A stretch of DNA of 64,000 nt from Brevibacillus fluminis (GTDB lineage Bacteria > Bacillota > Bacilli > Brevibacillales > Brevibacillaceae): contig NZ_RHHQ01000007.1 of NCBI RefSeq assembly GCF_003710825.1, positions 485,903 through 549,902 of the forward strand, given 5' to 3'. Of this stretch, positions 34,493-43,967 are shown piece after piece (the first letter of the stretch is position 1; every line of letters starts with the position of its first letter). The position numbers and the translations under genes are program-made. The notes under the pieces were generated by a model. That model saw only the letters and a program-made list of their open reading frames with translations, was not told where the DNA came from and searched no databases.

Positions 34493-35149
34493 ATGGCAAA
34501 AGTTCTCTACATTACCGCTAATCCAAAACCAACTGAACTTTCCTATAGCTTGTCTGTCGGAGAAGAGTTTTTGAACGCATACCGCGCGGCAAACCCGCAA
34601 GATGAGATCGTGCATCTGGACCTGTACAACATGGAAGTGCCTTTCATCGACCAAGACGTATTCAGCGGCTGGGGCAAACTGCAAGCAGGCCAAGCGTTCG
34701 ATTCCTTGACAGCAGTGGAACAAGCAAAAGTTGGAACGCTGGGTCAACTGAGCGATCAATTCGTTTCCGCTGACAAATACGTATTCGTAACACCTTTCTG
34801 GAACTTCAGCTTCCCGCCAAAAATGAAAGCATACATCGATTCGTTCTGCGTAGCAGGTAAAACATTCCGCTACACAGCAGAAGGTCCTGTTGGCTTGATG
34901 ACTGGCAAACCAGCTGTACACATCCAAGCGCGCGGCGGCTTCTACTCCGAAGGCCCTGCAAAAGCTGTTGAGTTTGGCGATAGCTACCTGCGCACCGTTC
35001 TCGGCTTCGTCGGCATCACAGATGTTGAATCCGTGATCGTGGAAGGCCAAAACGCTGCTCCTGACCAAGCGGAAGCGATCAAAGCAAAAGCAATCGAAAA
35101 CGCGAAGCAAGTAGCGAAAGCATTCGCAGCGAAACAAGTAACTGTATAA
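34493..35149 (+). CDS. azoR: FMN-dependent NADH:quinone oxidoreductase / azoreductase
   Basis: 218-aa flavodoxin-fold enzyme reducing quinones and azo compounds with NADH. FMN-contact motifs are the N-terminal [17 protein letters not shown] and [17 protein letters not shown] near 97-113, and [11 protein letters not shown] near 144-154. Codon use is more biased than in the neighbours (many AAA, CAA and GCA), suggesting strong expression. It is the second gene of the pirin operon and ends in a terminator. Confidence 0.92.
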   Translation: MAKVLYITANPKPTELSYSLSVGEEFLNAYRAANPQDEIVHLDLYNMEVPFIDQDVFSGWGKLQAGQAFDSLTAVEQAKVGTLGQLSDQFVSADKYVFVTPFWNFSFPPKMKAYIDSFCVAGKTFRYTAEGPVGLMTGKPAVHIQARGGFYSEGPAKAVEFGDSYLRTVLGFVGITDVESVIVEGQNAAPDQAEAIKAKAIENAKQVAKAFAAKQVTV

Positions 35150-35163
35150 GGAACTGACACACG

Positions 35164-35200
35164 ATCCTCCACCGATCCGCCCAAGGTGGGGGATTTTTTT
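35164..35200 (+). terminator. Intrinsic terminator after azoR
   Basis: ATCC-CCACC pairs with GGTGG-GGAT around an 11-base loop, followed by seven T. Confidence 0.8.
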
Positions 35201-35282
35201 ATTTTTCCCCAGTGTTTACAACTGGCGGATTCATGAAAGCGCTTGTTATAATAATTGTATTATTCTGAAAAGTGGTGCTGCG

Positions 35283-35855
35283 ATGAGCATTCCGCCGTAT
35301 AAGGAAAATTTCTGCCCCTCTCCTTATGGAAAGACGCTGGAAGAGTATATCCGAAACACGGTCATCGTTGACAACGGGTTGGAAGCAAAACGAAAGCTGC
35401 TCCATTTCGTCTGGAAGCTGGAGCGTAAGCGGGTTTTGCTGTGCGATACTTCACAGCGAGCGGTGACGCTTCTGCTGGAATCGCCGGCGCTGCTCGCCAA
35501 AACACAAATCGTCTCACTCATCTCGTGGCGTAATTGTGTTTTGACCATCCGACCCAATCTGTGCAAGTTTGATGCTGAGGAGCGTGACGTAGAACGGGCG
35601 TTGCGAGCATGCGAGACCGACGCGTCGATTTTATTCGTTTATCTTCATGAAAAAAAGCTGTACCCGTTTCATAGTCCTGCTGATGCGATGCAGTGGGAGG
35701 AAGACAATTTGCATTATTTTCAAACCGTACGTAAAACATGGCGCGCGGAGTTCGAACAGATGCGCAAGGAACGGATTGACGCCCTCCTCGACGACTACAA
35801 TCAGAATAAAGACAGCCTATGTCTCGAAGCGTTGAAAACCCTAGCCTGTGAATGA
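35283..35855 (+). CDS. Hypothetical protein, YpiB/UPF0302-like with C-terminal IDEAL-like segment
   Basis: 190-aa soluble protein I recognise only tentatively. The first 140 residues, with LEAKRKLLHFVWKLE and a following beta-rich stretch, fit the UPF0302 fold of YpiB. The C-terminal RIDALLDDYNQNKDSLCLEAL resembles the IDEAL domain that accompanies UPF0302. YpiB-type proteins have no settled function. The start follows a weak AAGTGGTG. Monocistronic between two terminators. Confidence 0.65.
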   Translation: MSIPPYKENFCPSPYGKTLEEYIRNTVIVDNGLEAKRKLLHFVWKLERKRVLLCDTSQRAVTLLLESPALLAKTQIVSLISWRNCVLTIRPNLCKFDAEERDVERALRACETDASILFVYLHEKKLYPFHSPADAMQWEEDNLHYFQTVRKTWRAEFEQMRKERIDALLDDYNQNKDSLCLEALKTLACE

Positions 35856-35872
35856 GCTAGGGTTTTGTTTTT
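35835..35872 (+). terminator. Bidirectional intrinsic terminator
   Basis: Perfect 11-bp stem AAAACCCTAGC/GCTAGGGTTTT, overlapping the 3' end of the YpiB-like gene, followed by GTTTTTT. It can also serve the convergent propeller gene. Confidence 0.85.
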
Positions 35873-35877
35873 TCCTA

Positions 35878-37146
35878 TTATGGTCTGCCTTCATACCAGC
35901 TGATCTGCTGCACATGCTTGATCAAAAGCCGTTGGCTTCGTCCATCCGCATCGGCCATCCAGACGTCGCTCGTTTTCGGAGTGGAATGGGACAGCCACGA
36001 ATCATAGTCACGTAAGCTCGTGCGAATCCAGGTCAGCTTGCCGGTTTTTTTCAAGTAATGCGGCTGATAGTCGCCGTAACCTGCGGGTGGAGTGGTCAAA
36101 GCTTTTTGCTGGTTCGTCTTGACGTTGACTTGATAGAGTGCGGGATGTGGCCGTTTGGCGGGATCATTGGAAAACTCGCCTTCCTTCGCGCGAGAGGTCG
36201 CAAGAATATCGTCGCTGTACCAGTCGAAATCAAGCTCGATGAACGAGGGGGGCGTCAGGTCAGTCGTCTTTTTTTGCGGCAGCTGAGTGATGGTCAGCTT
36301 TTTATTGGAAAATCCCGCAACGAGTCGGTCGCCTCCTCGGATGTAACCGAGATCGCTACGATTCGGCGCCCATTGGAACCACTGAGGATCCGCGAGCATT
36401 TCAGCGACGGTGGAAAACGACTTCCCGTCTGCAGACAGCACACAGAGCAAATTGCTGTCCATGGACCAAGATGCAGTCGGAGATACGATGAACGCGATCC
36501 ACTGGCCATCGCGGGACCATTTGAAAGGCGAGGTGTGGATCGACAGCAGGTTGATGGAGCCCAACGTCAACGGCTGGGGGATCGTATAAAAAAGCTTTGC
36601 GTTTTTAAACAAATCCGATTGCTTCTGATTGAAGGCGATCGTATACAGCTTGGGGCTCGTCCAGCCGTCTGGGAGTAGATCGGCATTTGCGGAAGCAAGA
36701 AAGCCCGTTCCGTCCGGCAGCCAGGAATACGTGCTTACCCCGAGCGCCACGTTTTCAAACGGCTTCGGACGTCCTTGACGCAAATCGACTGTGTTCAAGA
36801 CGGGAGCATCGAGGAGCGCGAGCACGTTTTTATCCGGCGCCCATCGCGCCATCGTGCCATGTTGCTGATAGACGCGGGATGCCCGGCGCTCTTGTGTGTC
36901 ATAGACCCAAATGCCGTCCGGCTGTTCGTACGAAATCCAGCGCCCGTCGAACGACCATTGGGGAAATTGGGCGCCTTTTGTGGTGGTCAGCTGGACTTCC
37001 TTTCCGTTTTCGCTGAGCCACAAGGTGTCATCGCGGATAAAAGCAGCCTTTGCCGGAGTCGCGGGGGGCGCGGCTTGTACGCCGGAGGCAAGCGGCAAAA
37101 AGAGCAGCGTGATCAAGGCTGCCATGAGCAGCAAACGTTTCTGCAT
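35878..37146 (-). CDS. Secreted beta-propeller (TolB-like) protein
   Basis: 422-aa exported protein. A signal peptide (MQKRLLLMAALITLLFLPL, then VQAAPP) precedes repeated WD40/PD40-style blades, for example FPQWSFDGRWISYEQPDGIWVYD, FKWSRDGQWIAFIV and FQWAPNRSDLGYIRG. Such propellers bind proteins or peptides outside the membrane. No catalytic domain is visible. ATG 37146 is six bases after GAGGTG; GTG 37155 has no site. Divergent from the nucleoside operon. Confidence 0.82.
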   Translation of the reverse strand: MQKRLLLMAALITLLFLPLASGVQAAPPATPAKAAFIRDDTLWLSENGKEVQLTTTKGAQFPQWSFDGRWISYEQPDGIWVYDTQERRASRVYQQHGTMARWAPDKNVLALLDAPVLNTVDLRQGRPKPFENVALGVSTYSWLPDGTGFLASANADLLPDGWTSPKLYTIAFNQKQSDLFKNAKLFYTIPQPLTLGSINLLSIHTSPFKWSRDGQWIAFIVSPTASWSMDSNLLCVLSADGKSFSTVAEMLADPQWFQWAPNRSDLGYIRGGDRLVAGFSNKKLTITQLPQKKTTDLTPPSFIELDFDWYSDDILATSRAKEGEFSNDPAKRPHPALYQVNVKTNQQKALTTPPAGYGDYQPHYLKKTGKLTWIRTSLRDYDSWLSHSTPKTSDVWMADADGRSQRLLIKHVQQISWYEGRP

Positions 37147-37278
37147 ATTGTGCACCTCACTTTAGGTCTACTATGCCCAGACGCGAAGCAAACTTACTGC
37201 AAAAAATATTTGTTTGAAAATTTATAAATATATGAATTTGTAAGAAGGAATTCTCATTCGATTGTAGAAACATCACTA

Positions 37279-37292
37279 TGTAACCGATTACA
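37279..37292. promoter_or_regulatory. Exact cre-type operator before the nucleoside operon
   Basis: TGTAACCGATTACA fits the cre pattern TGWAANCGNTNWCA at every position and is nearly palindromic. It is 27 bp before the BMP lipoprotein start, so CcpA or another LacI-family repressor could block transcription here. The rest of 37147-37319 is AT-rich promoter DNA. Confidence 0.65.
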
Positions 37293-37319
37293 CAAAGAAG
37301 ATGAGGGGGAAAACGGCAT

Positions 37320-38384
37320 ATGAGAGCAAGGTTTTTGAAAGCGGCACTACTTTTCCTTGCGGCGATGTTGATTCTTGCCGGATGTGCGTCCGGCGCAAAG
37401 CAACAGTCTTCTACAGACAATTCGGGCGGTGCAAGCGGCAAAGCGGCTTTGAAAGTGGCCTATTACGTTAATGGTACTTTGGGTGACAAAGGATTTTTCG
37501 ATTCCGCGCAAGCCGGTCTGGAGAAAGCGAAAAAAGACTTGGGCATCGACCTGAAAACGGTTGAAGGCGGTACCAATCAGGCAGACTGGGCAGCCGGTCT
37601 GGAATCGCTCGTCTCCGGCGGCAAGTATGAAGTAATCGTAGTCGGTACGAGCCAAATGAAAGAGATCGCGATTGATATCGCGAAGCGCTACCCCAACCAG
37701 AAATTCATTTACTTTGACGAAATGATCAAAGATGTGCCGAATTTGTACTCGATGCTTTACTCGCAAAGCGAAGGTTCGTTTTTGGCAGGCGCGTTCGCCG
37801 CATTGGTAACGACCAGCACAGAGCTGCCAGGTGCGAATCCGGACAAAGTGATCGGTTTCGTCGGCGGAATGGATATCCCGATCATCAACGACTTCAAAGC
37901 AGGCTATGAGCAAGGTGCGCAGTACGTGGACAAAGACGTGAAGGTTATTGCTTCTTATGTCGGCGATTTCTCCAACGCGCCGAAAGCCAAAGAGCTGGGT
38001 CTTGCACAATACAACACGCAAAACGTGGACATCTCTTACAACGTAGCGGGCGGCGCAGGCTTGGGATTGCTCGAGGCGGGTAAAGAAGTGGGCAAATATT
38101 CGATCGGTGTCGATGGAAACCAGAATCCGCTCTACCCTGGCAGCGTGCTGACCAGTATGATGAAAAACATCGACCAGTCGATTTATCGCGCGCTTGAATT
38201 GCACATCCAAGGCAAGCTCGCTTACGGTACCAATGAAGTGCTAGGAATCAAGGAAGGTGGCGTCGGCCTTGCTGAGGATGACCTCTACAAACAGCATGTG
38301 CCGAAATCCATTCAGGACAAAATGGCGGAAATCTCCAAAAAGTTGAGCGGCGGCGAAATTCAGGTGAAATCGATCATGCAATAA
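37320..38384 (+). CDS. BMP-family nucleoside-binding lipoprotein (NupN/BmpA-like)
   Basis: 354-aa extracellular solute-binding protein. The lipobox LILAGC puts the lipidated cysteine near residue 22, followed by a Gly/Ser linker. The mature domain shows KVAYYVNGTLGDKGFFDSA and FIYFDE, typical of the BMP/PnrA family that binds purine nucleosides. It heads the operon with two-domain ATPase, two permeases and three nucleoside hydrolases, which supports nucleoside uptake. GAGGGGG precedes the ATG. Confidence 0.92.
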   Translation: MRARFLKAALLFLAAMLILAGCASGAKQQSSTDNSGGASGKAALKVAYYVNGTLGDKGFFDSAQAGLEKAKKDLGIDLKTVEGGTNQADWAAGLESLVSGGKYEVIVVGTSQMKEIAIDIAKRYPNQKFIYFDEMIKDVPNLYSMLYSQSEGSFLAGAFAALVTTSTELPGANPDKVIGFVGGMDIPIINDFKAGYEQGAQYVDKDVKVIASYVGDFSNAPKAKELGLAQYNTQNVDISYNVAGGAGLGLLEAGKEVGKYSIGVDGNQNPLYPGSVLTSMMKNIDQSIYRALELHIQGKLAYGTNEVLGIKEGGVGLAEDDLYKQHVPKSIQDKMAEISKKLSGGEIQVKSIMQ

Positions 38385-38398
38385 TCTAGAACGGATAA

Positions 38399-38422
38399 CG
38401 AGGGAAGTGCAAGCTTCCCTCG
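38399..38422 (+). other. Intercistronic stem-loop after the binding protein
   Basis: Perfect 9-bp stem CGAGGGAAG/CTTCCCTCG with a six-base loop and no T tract. Such stems often keep the 5' part of the transcript stable, raising binding-protein levels over the transporter. Confidence 0.6.
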
Positions 38423-38447
38423 CCATTACGCTAAAGAGGTGCGAAAG

Positions 38448-39995
38448 ATGGCAGACCTGCTGGAAATGAAAAACATCCACAAAACGTATCCGAATGGCAC
38501 TAAGGCCAACCAGGGCGTCAACCTCAAGATCCGTGAAGGGGAGATTCATGCGCTGGTCGGCGAAAACGGCGCAGGCAAATCCACGCTGATGAAAATCTTG
38601 TTTGGCCTCGAACAGCCAACAGATGGCGAATTGCGCTACAAAGGACAACCAGTCACATTTCACAACCCCAAGGACGCCATCGCACATGGGATCGGAATGG
38701 TTCATCAGCATTTTATGCTTGTCCCTTCCTTTACCGTAGCGGAAAACATCGTACTTGGGATCGAGAAGCGGCGGGGACCGCTTTCTCTGTTCACCGATCG
38801 TAAGGCAGCCGTAAAGTCGGTTCAGCAGCTGTCCGAAAGCTACGGCTTGCGCGTACAGGCGGAGGCGAAGGTGGAGACGATCTCGGTAGGACAGAAACAG
38901 CGGGTGGAAATCTTGAAGGCGCTGTATCGCGGCGCCCGGCTGTTGATCCTCGATGAGCCGACAGCGGTGTTGACCCCGCAGGAGACGGATGAGCTGTTTG
39001 TTGCCCTGCGCCAGTTAGTGACCCAAGGTTACACGATTATTTTCATCACACACAAGCTGCGCGAGGTCATGGAAATTTCCGATCGGGTCACCGTTCTACG
39101 GGCGGGCAAGACGATCGGGACGCTTGCGACAAAGGAAACCAACAAGGAAGAGATTTCACGATTGATGGTGGGGCGGGACGTGCTGCTTCGCGTAGAGAAA
39201 AAAGCAGCGAATCCCCAAGATGTCGTTCTCGCGGTAGAAAATCTGTCGGTTGCAGACAACCGCGGATCAATCGCAGTCAAACAACTTTCCTTTTCTGTGC
39301 GGAGCGGCGAAATTTTTGGCATTGCCGGAGTCGAGGGCAACGGACAGACAGAATTGGTGGAGGCGATCACCGGATTGCGTGCGCGTGTCGGCGGATCTGT
39401 ACGCTTCCTGCAGCAAGAACTGACCGGGTTGGATGTGTTAGGCATCCGAAATCTGGGCATCGGGCATATTCCGGAGGATCGGCAGTCACGCGGCGCGTGC
39501 CTCACCGCCAGCATTCAGGAGAATCTGATACTTGATTTATATCGCCAAAAAGCGTTCAACCGTGGTGGGCTGTTGCATCAGGCCAACTTGAAGCAAAAAG
39601 TCGATGAGCTGATCGCGCATTATGACATCAGGACCAAGAGCGGGGATTTTTTGGCCGGCTCGCTATCCGGAGGGAATTTGCAAAAGGTAGTCATCGCACG
39701 GGAGCTATCCAAAGACCCGAAATTGCTGGTAGCTTCACAGCCGACTCGCGGCGTCGACATAGGTGCAATCGAATTCATCCATCGCGAGATCATCCGCAAG
39801 CGCGATGAAGGGTCCGCCGTGCTGCTCATTTCGGCAGAGCTTTCCGAGGTGATGAGCCTGTCGGACCGGATCGGCGTGATGTACAACGGAGAGCTGGTAG
39901 CCATTCTAGAAAACAATCACGCATTGACCGAAGAGGAGATTGGCTTCTATATGCTCGGTGTGAAAAAGCATGAAAAGAAGGCGATGGGATCATGA
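38448..39995 (+). CDS. nupO: Nucleoside ABC transporter, tandem ATP-binding protein (NupO-like)
   Basis: 515-aa cytoplasmic ATPase with two ABC domains. The first has Walker A GENGAGKST near residue 38, signature SVGQKQRVEI and Walker B LLILDEPTAVL. The second is degenerate at Walker A (GVEGNGQTE), has LSGGNLQKV and ends VMYNGELVAIL, as expected for the carbohydrate/nucleoside class. ATG 38448 follows AGAGGTG. It overlaps the next gene by four bases. Confidence 0.93.
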   Translation: MADLLEMKNIHKTYPNGTKANQGVNLKIREGEIHALVGENGAGKSTLMKILFGLEQPTDGELRYKGQPVTFHNPKDAIAHGIGMVHQHFMLVPSFTVAENIVLGIEKRRGPLSLFTDRKAAVKSVQQLSESYGLRVQAEAKVETISVGQKQRVEILKALYRGARLLILDEPTAVLTPQETDELFVALRQLVTQGYTIIFITHKLREVMEISDRVTVLRAGKTIGTLATKETNKEEISRLMVGRDVLLRVEKKAANPQDVVLAVENLSVADNRGSIAVKQLSFSVRSGEIFGIAGVEGNGQTELVEAITGLRARVGGSVRFLQQELTGLDVLGIRNLGIGHIPEDRQSRGACLTASIQENLILDLYRQKAFNRGGLLHQANLKQKVDELIAHYDIRTKSGDFLAGSLSGGNLQKVVIARELSKDPKLLVASQPTRGVDIGAIEFIHREIIRKRDEGSAVLLISAELSEVMSLSDRIGVMYNGELVAILENNHALTEEEIGFYMLGVKKHEKKAMGS

Positions 39996-41062
39996 AAAAT
40001 CGGAGTGAATTGACCTTAGAGCTCACAGGTATTGTTGGCGCCGCCATCGCTGCGGTAGCGATCGGCTTTCTGGTGATTTTGTGCATTAGCACGGAGCCGC
40101 TCACAGCAATCCAGTCCTTTCTGTTTGACCCTTTTGCAAATCCTTTCAATTTTGGCACGGTCTTAAACAAGATGACACCGCTTCTTTTCACCGGGTTGGC
40201 GCTCGCTGTCGTGTTCCAGGCAGGGGTTTTCAGCATGGGGGCGGAAGGGCAACTGTATGTAGGGGCTTTTACGGGCTCGCTGGTTGCCGTTTACGTACAC
40301 GGCTTGTCGGCATGGGTGCATATCCCGTTGATTCTGTTGTGTGCCGTGCTGGGTGGTGCATTGTATGGGTTGATTCCCGGTGTATTGAAGGCGTATTTTC
40401 GCGCGGACGAGATCGTCAGCACGCTGATGCTCAACTTCATCGCGACGCTCGGCGTTTCGTATTTTTTGAACAATGTGTTTAAGGACCCGACGAGCGGCGG
40501 CTATGCCCGGATGAATTTCATCGACAAGGAGTCGCTTCTGGGCAAATTCATCGACGGATTTCCTGCACACAGCGGGCTGTTCATCGCGTTGGGTACGGTA
40601 GCGATCGTCTACCTGCTGCTGTATAAGACGAGATGGGGCTATGAGATTCGGCTCGTCGGCAAAAATGCACTGTTCGCCGAGTATGGCGGCATTCGCATCA
40701 AGCGGGTTGTTGTCCTTTCGGTTGTGCTCTCCGGGGCGTTGGCTGGTCTGGGTGGCATCGTTGAGGTGCTCGGCATACATGGTACGCTGAAAGACAATTT
40801 CTCCGTAGGACTTGGCTTTGACGGCATCATTATCGCGTTGTTGGCCCGCAATCATCCGTTGGGCGTGGTTGTCGCCAGCTTTTTCTACGCTTATTTGCAG
40901 GTGGGCGGTCAGCTGATGCAAGCCAATACCGATGTGCCGCGAGAGCTTGCGATCATTATTCAAGTTCTCTTGGTACTGTTTGTTTCGGCGCAAGCGGTGT
41001 TCGCTTATTTGCGTCAGCGTAAAACGGTTAGGGTGACTGGGGGTGTTGACGTTGCTCAGTAA
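39992..41062 (+). CDS. nupP: Nucleoside ABC transporter permease (NupP-like)
   Basis: 356-aa permease of the BPD_transp_2 family with about nine hydrophobic segments. Family signatures are FSMGAEGQLYVGAFTGSL and GLGFDGIIIALLARNHPLG. The ATG overlaps the nupO stop (ATGA), giving translational coupling. Confidence 0.92.
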   Translation: MKNRSELTLELTGIVGAAIAAVAIGFLVILCISTEPLTAIQSFLFDPFANPFNFGTVLNKMTPLLFTGLALAVVFQAGVFSMGAEGQLYVGAFTGSLVAVYVHGLSAWVHIPLILLCAVLGGALYGLIPGVLKAYFRADEIVSTLMLNFIATLGVSYFLNNVFKDPTSGGYARMNFIDKESLLGKFIDGFPAHSGLFIALGTVAIVYLLLYKTRWGYEIRLVGKNALFAEYGGIRIKRVVVLSVVLSGALAGLGGIVEVLGIHGTLKDNFSVGLGFDGIIIALLARNHPLGVVVASFFYAYLQVGGQLMQANTDVPRELAIIIQVLLVLFVSAQAVFAYLRQRKTVRVTGGVDVAQ

Positions 41063-41996
41063 CCTGTGGGAACAAGTGATCAATTTGAGCCTGTTTGCGG
41101 TGTTGCTGCGGGTGACGGTCCCGATTCTGTTATCCGCTTTGGGCGGTCTCATTTCTGATCTGGCCGGCGTAATTAACATCGGGCTGGAGGGGCTGATGCT
41201 CATCTCCGCATTCGCTTCCATCGCTGTCGGCTCGCTGACTGGCAGCTGGGTACTCGGGGTAGTCGCAGGCATCGCCGCATCGGTGTTAATCAGTTTGGCG
41301 ATGGGCTTTTTCACACTGCGGCTCAAGGTGAACATCATCATCGCTGGTTTTGCAGTCAACATTTTCGGCTCAGGCGTAACGGTCTTTTTACTCAATGTGC
41401 TGTTTGGAGCGACGGGCAACTACAACCCGAGCGACCTGGACAAAATCCCGACAGTCATCATCCCGGGGATCGAGTCGATTCCGGTCGTGGGCAAGCTTTT
41501 GAGCGGGCACAACCTGATGGTGTGGGTCGCACTGCTCGCCGTCCTGTTTTGTTATTACATGCTGTATCGCACGCCGTATGGTGGACATCTTCGCTCGATC
41601 GGCGAAGCGCCTGATGCTGCACGATCCTTGGGTATTCCGGTGGAGCGGGTGCAATATTCGGCGCTCATGTGGAGCGGGGTTTTCACAGGTTTGGCAGGCT
41701 CGTACTTATCGATGGGCATGACTAGCATGTTCGTGAAAGATATGACGGCGGGCACGGGCTTTTTGGCGCTCGCAGTCGTGGTATTCGGCAACCGCAATCC
41801 GCTCGGGGTCTTTTTCGGCGCGCTGATCTTTGGACTCGCGACAGCGGTGACGACGATGATCGAAACGACTGCAGGCAGCGGTGTGCCGAGCCAATTTGTG
41901 AAAATGATTCCGTATATCGTGACGATTGTCGCTCTCGTCATTTTGGCGCTGCGCAAGCATCGGAAGCAGCTTGCCATGTCCGGAGCGGGAGCTTGA
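41043..41996 (+). CDS. nupQ: Nucleoside ABC transporter permease (NupQ-like)
   Basis: 317-aa second permease of the pair. It shows VINIGLEGLMLISAF and GTGFLALAVVVFGNRNPLG, the counterpart of the NupP motifs. It begins inside nupP; GTG 41043, TTG 41046 or TTG 41052 could start it, with GGTGACTGGGGG as the ribosome site favouring the latest. Confidence 0.92.
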   Translation: MLTLLSNLWEQVINLSLFAVLLRVTVPILLSALGGLISDLAGVINIGLEGLMLISAFASIAVGSLTGSWVLGVVAGIAASVLISLAMGFFTLRLKVNIIIAGFAVNIFGSGVTVFLLNVLFGATGNYNPSDLDKIPTVIIPGIESIPVVGKLLSGHNLMVWVALLAVLFCYYMLYRTPYGGHLRSIGEAPDAARSLGIPVERVQYSALMWSGVFTGLAGSYLSMGMTSMFVKDMTAGTGFLALAVVVFGNRNPLGVFFGALIFGLATAVTTMIETTAGSGVPSQFVKMIPYIVTIVALVILALRKHRKQLAMSGAGA

Positions 41997-42026
41997 ACCC
42001 CATAACCACTAGAGGAGGCCTATGAA

Positions 42027-42971
42027 ATGAGCGTGAACCAAACAAAACGGAAAGTGATCCTGGACTGCGATCCGGGCCATGATGATGCAATCGCGATTTT
42101 ACTTGCGGCCAAGGCTCCGAAGGTGGAGCTAGTGGCAATCACGACCGTCGCCGGCAATGCGGAGGTAGAAAAAACAACGGTCAACGCACTGAAAGTATGT
42201 GAGATTGCGGGACTTAGCGACGTTCCGGTTGCCCGCGGCGCCGGACAGCCGATCTTGCGTGAACGCCGGACCGCCCCGGACATTCATGGCGACTCAGGGA
42301 TGGATGGCCCGCTGTTGCCACAGCCGACGAAAAGCCCTGTAGAAGAGCATGCAGTAGACTTGATCATCCGGCACTTGCTTGCATCGGATGGGGATATTAC
42401 ACTTGTTCCGGTGGGACCTTTAACCAATATTGCCCTTGCTATGCGTCGTGAACCAGCGATCATTCCTAAAATTCAGGAGATCGTACTGATGGGTGGCGCC
42501 ATGTTCGGGAATACCACGCCTGCTGCGGAATTCAATATTTTCGTCGATGCGGAAGCGGCAAAAATCGTATTTGAAAGCGGCGTCCCGCTGGTGATGGTCG
42601 GGCTTGACCTGACACACCAGGCGATGGCGACCCCTGAAATTGTGGAACGCATTGCTGCCATCGATAACAATGTGAGCACATTCGTTGTCGAGCTGCTGAA
42701 CTTTTTTAGCGATACGTATTTTCATGTATTCGGCTTTGGTGGCGCCCCGATCCATGATGCCTGCGCGATTGCCTATGTGAATGATCCGAGCGTGTTTACG
42801 ACGATCAAGCGGCGGGTGGATATTGAGACAAAAGGCGAGTTCACGTATGGGATGACGGTTGTCGACTTGTACGGGGTTACGGGCAGAGAACCCAATGTTG
42901 AAGTAGCGGACAAGCTGGACCAAGAAAAATTTTGGACGATGCTTTGCGACGCACTGAAACAGTATTCATAG
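42027..42971 (+). CDS. Inosine-uridine preferring nucleoside hydrolase, copy 1
   Basis: 314-aa calcium-dependent hydrolase that splits nucleosides into base and ribose. The metal motif is DCDPGHDDAIA near residues 12-22; VLMGGAMFGNTTPAAEFNIFVDAEAA holds further ligands (split motif: GNTTPAAEFN). His in PIHDACAIAYV is the acid-base region. It differs from the next two copies by the DCDPGHDD form common in ribonucleoside hydrolases. AGAGGAGGC precedes the ATG region. Confidence 0.94.
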   Translation: MSVNQTKRKVILDCDPGHDDAIAILLAAKAPKVELVAITTVAGNAEVEKTTVNALKVCEIAGLSDVPVARGAGQPILRERRTAPDIHGDSGMDGPLLPQPTKSPVEEHAVDLIIRHLLASDGDITLVPVGPLTNIALAMRREPAIIPKIQEIVLMGGAMFGNTTPAAEFNIFVDAEAAKIVFESGVPLVMVGLDLTHQAMATPEIVERIAAIDNNVSTFVVELLNFFSDTYFHVFGFGGAPIHDACAIAYVNDPSVFTTIKRRVDIETKGEFTYGMTVVDLYGVTGREPNVEVADKLDQEKFWTMLCDALKQYS

Positions 42972-42980
42972 GAGGGACAT

Positions 42981-43967
42981 ATGAGCGAACGGAAGAGAGT
43001 CATATTGGATGTGGACACGGGGATTGACGATGCGCTGGCGATTCTCTATCTGTTGAAATCAAAAGAAGCGCACGTGGAAGGAATCATCGCGGGCTTTGGC
43101 AATGTGGACGCTGAGCTGGCCGCCGAAAACACGTTGAAAATCGTCGAGCTCGCGGATTGCGGCTATGACGTGCCTGTACTGGTTGGGGCAAAAGGACCGC
43201 TTGTGCGCGCCTGGAAGGGGCCAGTAACACATATTCACGGAGCAAACGGCATCGGTAACGTGGAGCTGCCTAAGCCGAAGCAAGCGGTAAGCGAGGAGCA
43301 TCCATCGGTATTCCTTTCCCGTTTGGCGAACACATATCCTGGTGAAATTACACTTGTTACGGTAGGACGCATGACCAATCTGGCAAACGCCCTGGCACAT
43401 GACCCGTCGCTGAAAGAAAAGCTGAAGGAAGTCGTCGTCATGGGCGGTGCGATCCGGGTGCCGGGCAACGTAACGCCCGTCGTGGAGGCGAATATGGGGG
43501 GCGATCCGGAAGCGGCTTATTTCGTGGTCGAGTCCGGCATGCCGCTGACGCTGGTAAGCCTGGACGTCACGATGAAAACGCGGTTGACCTTGGCCCATCT
43601 AGATGTCTTGGAGCGGATTGCCGAACCGGACCGCAGCCAGATTGCCCGCACGGTACGCGAGCTGCTCACGTTCCGTCTCGAAGCGTATGCCAAAAGCAAC
43701 GGTATCACCGATGGCAGCCCGCTGCATGATCCGCTCGCAGTTGCTGTAGCGCTCGACCCGACACTGGTAGAGACTGAACAGCTGCATGTCGCGATCGAAT
43801 GCAAAGGAAGCGTATCGGCTGGTGCGACCATCGCCGATATGCGGGCGGTACCGCGGGTAGGAAAGGTGCTGACGACGTGCCACAGCGTCGATGCGGAGCG
43901 GTTTATCAAACGGTTTGTCGCTGTGCTGGCAGGACGGGATGAGGAGGAAGTCACATGGAATATATAA
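42981..43967 (+). CDS. Nucleoside hydrolase, copy 2
   Basis: 328-aa paralogue with metal motif DVDTGIDDALAILYL near residue 9, VVMGGAIRVPGNVTPVVEAN and LHDPLAVAVALDP. It follows copy 1 by nine bases behind AGGAGGG. Copies 2 and 3 share DVDTGIDDALA and GNVTPVxEAN, so they are closer to each other than to copy 1. Differences around the active site may reflect different base preferences. Confidence 0.93.
   Translation: MSERKRVILDVDTGIDDALAILYLLKSKEAHVEGIIAGFGNVDAELAAENTLKIVELADCGYDVPVLVGAKGPLVRAWKGPVTHIHGANGIGNVELPKPKQAVSEEHPSVFLSRLANTYPGEITLVTVGRMTNLANALAHDPSLKEKLKEVVVMGGAIRVPGNVTPVVEANMGGDPEAAYFVVESGMPLTLVSLDVTMKTRLTLAHLDVLERIAEPDRSQIARTVRELLTFRLEAYAKSNGITDGSPLHDPLAVAVALDPTLVETEQLHVAIECKGSVSAGATIADMRAVPRVGKVLTTCHSVDAERFIKRFVAVLAGRDEEEVTWNI

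Noticed and set aside
40163..41419. 418-codon minus-strand frame opposite nupP/nupQ
   Set aside because: Low-complexity Gln/Arg/Asp-rich translation, typical of the antisense of membrane proteins.
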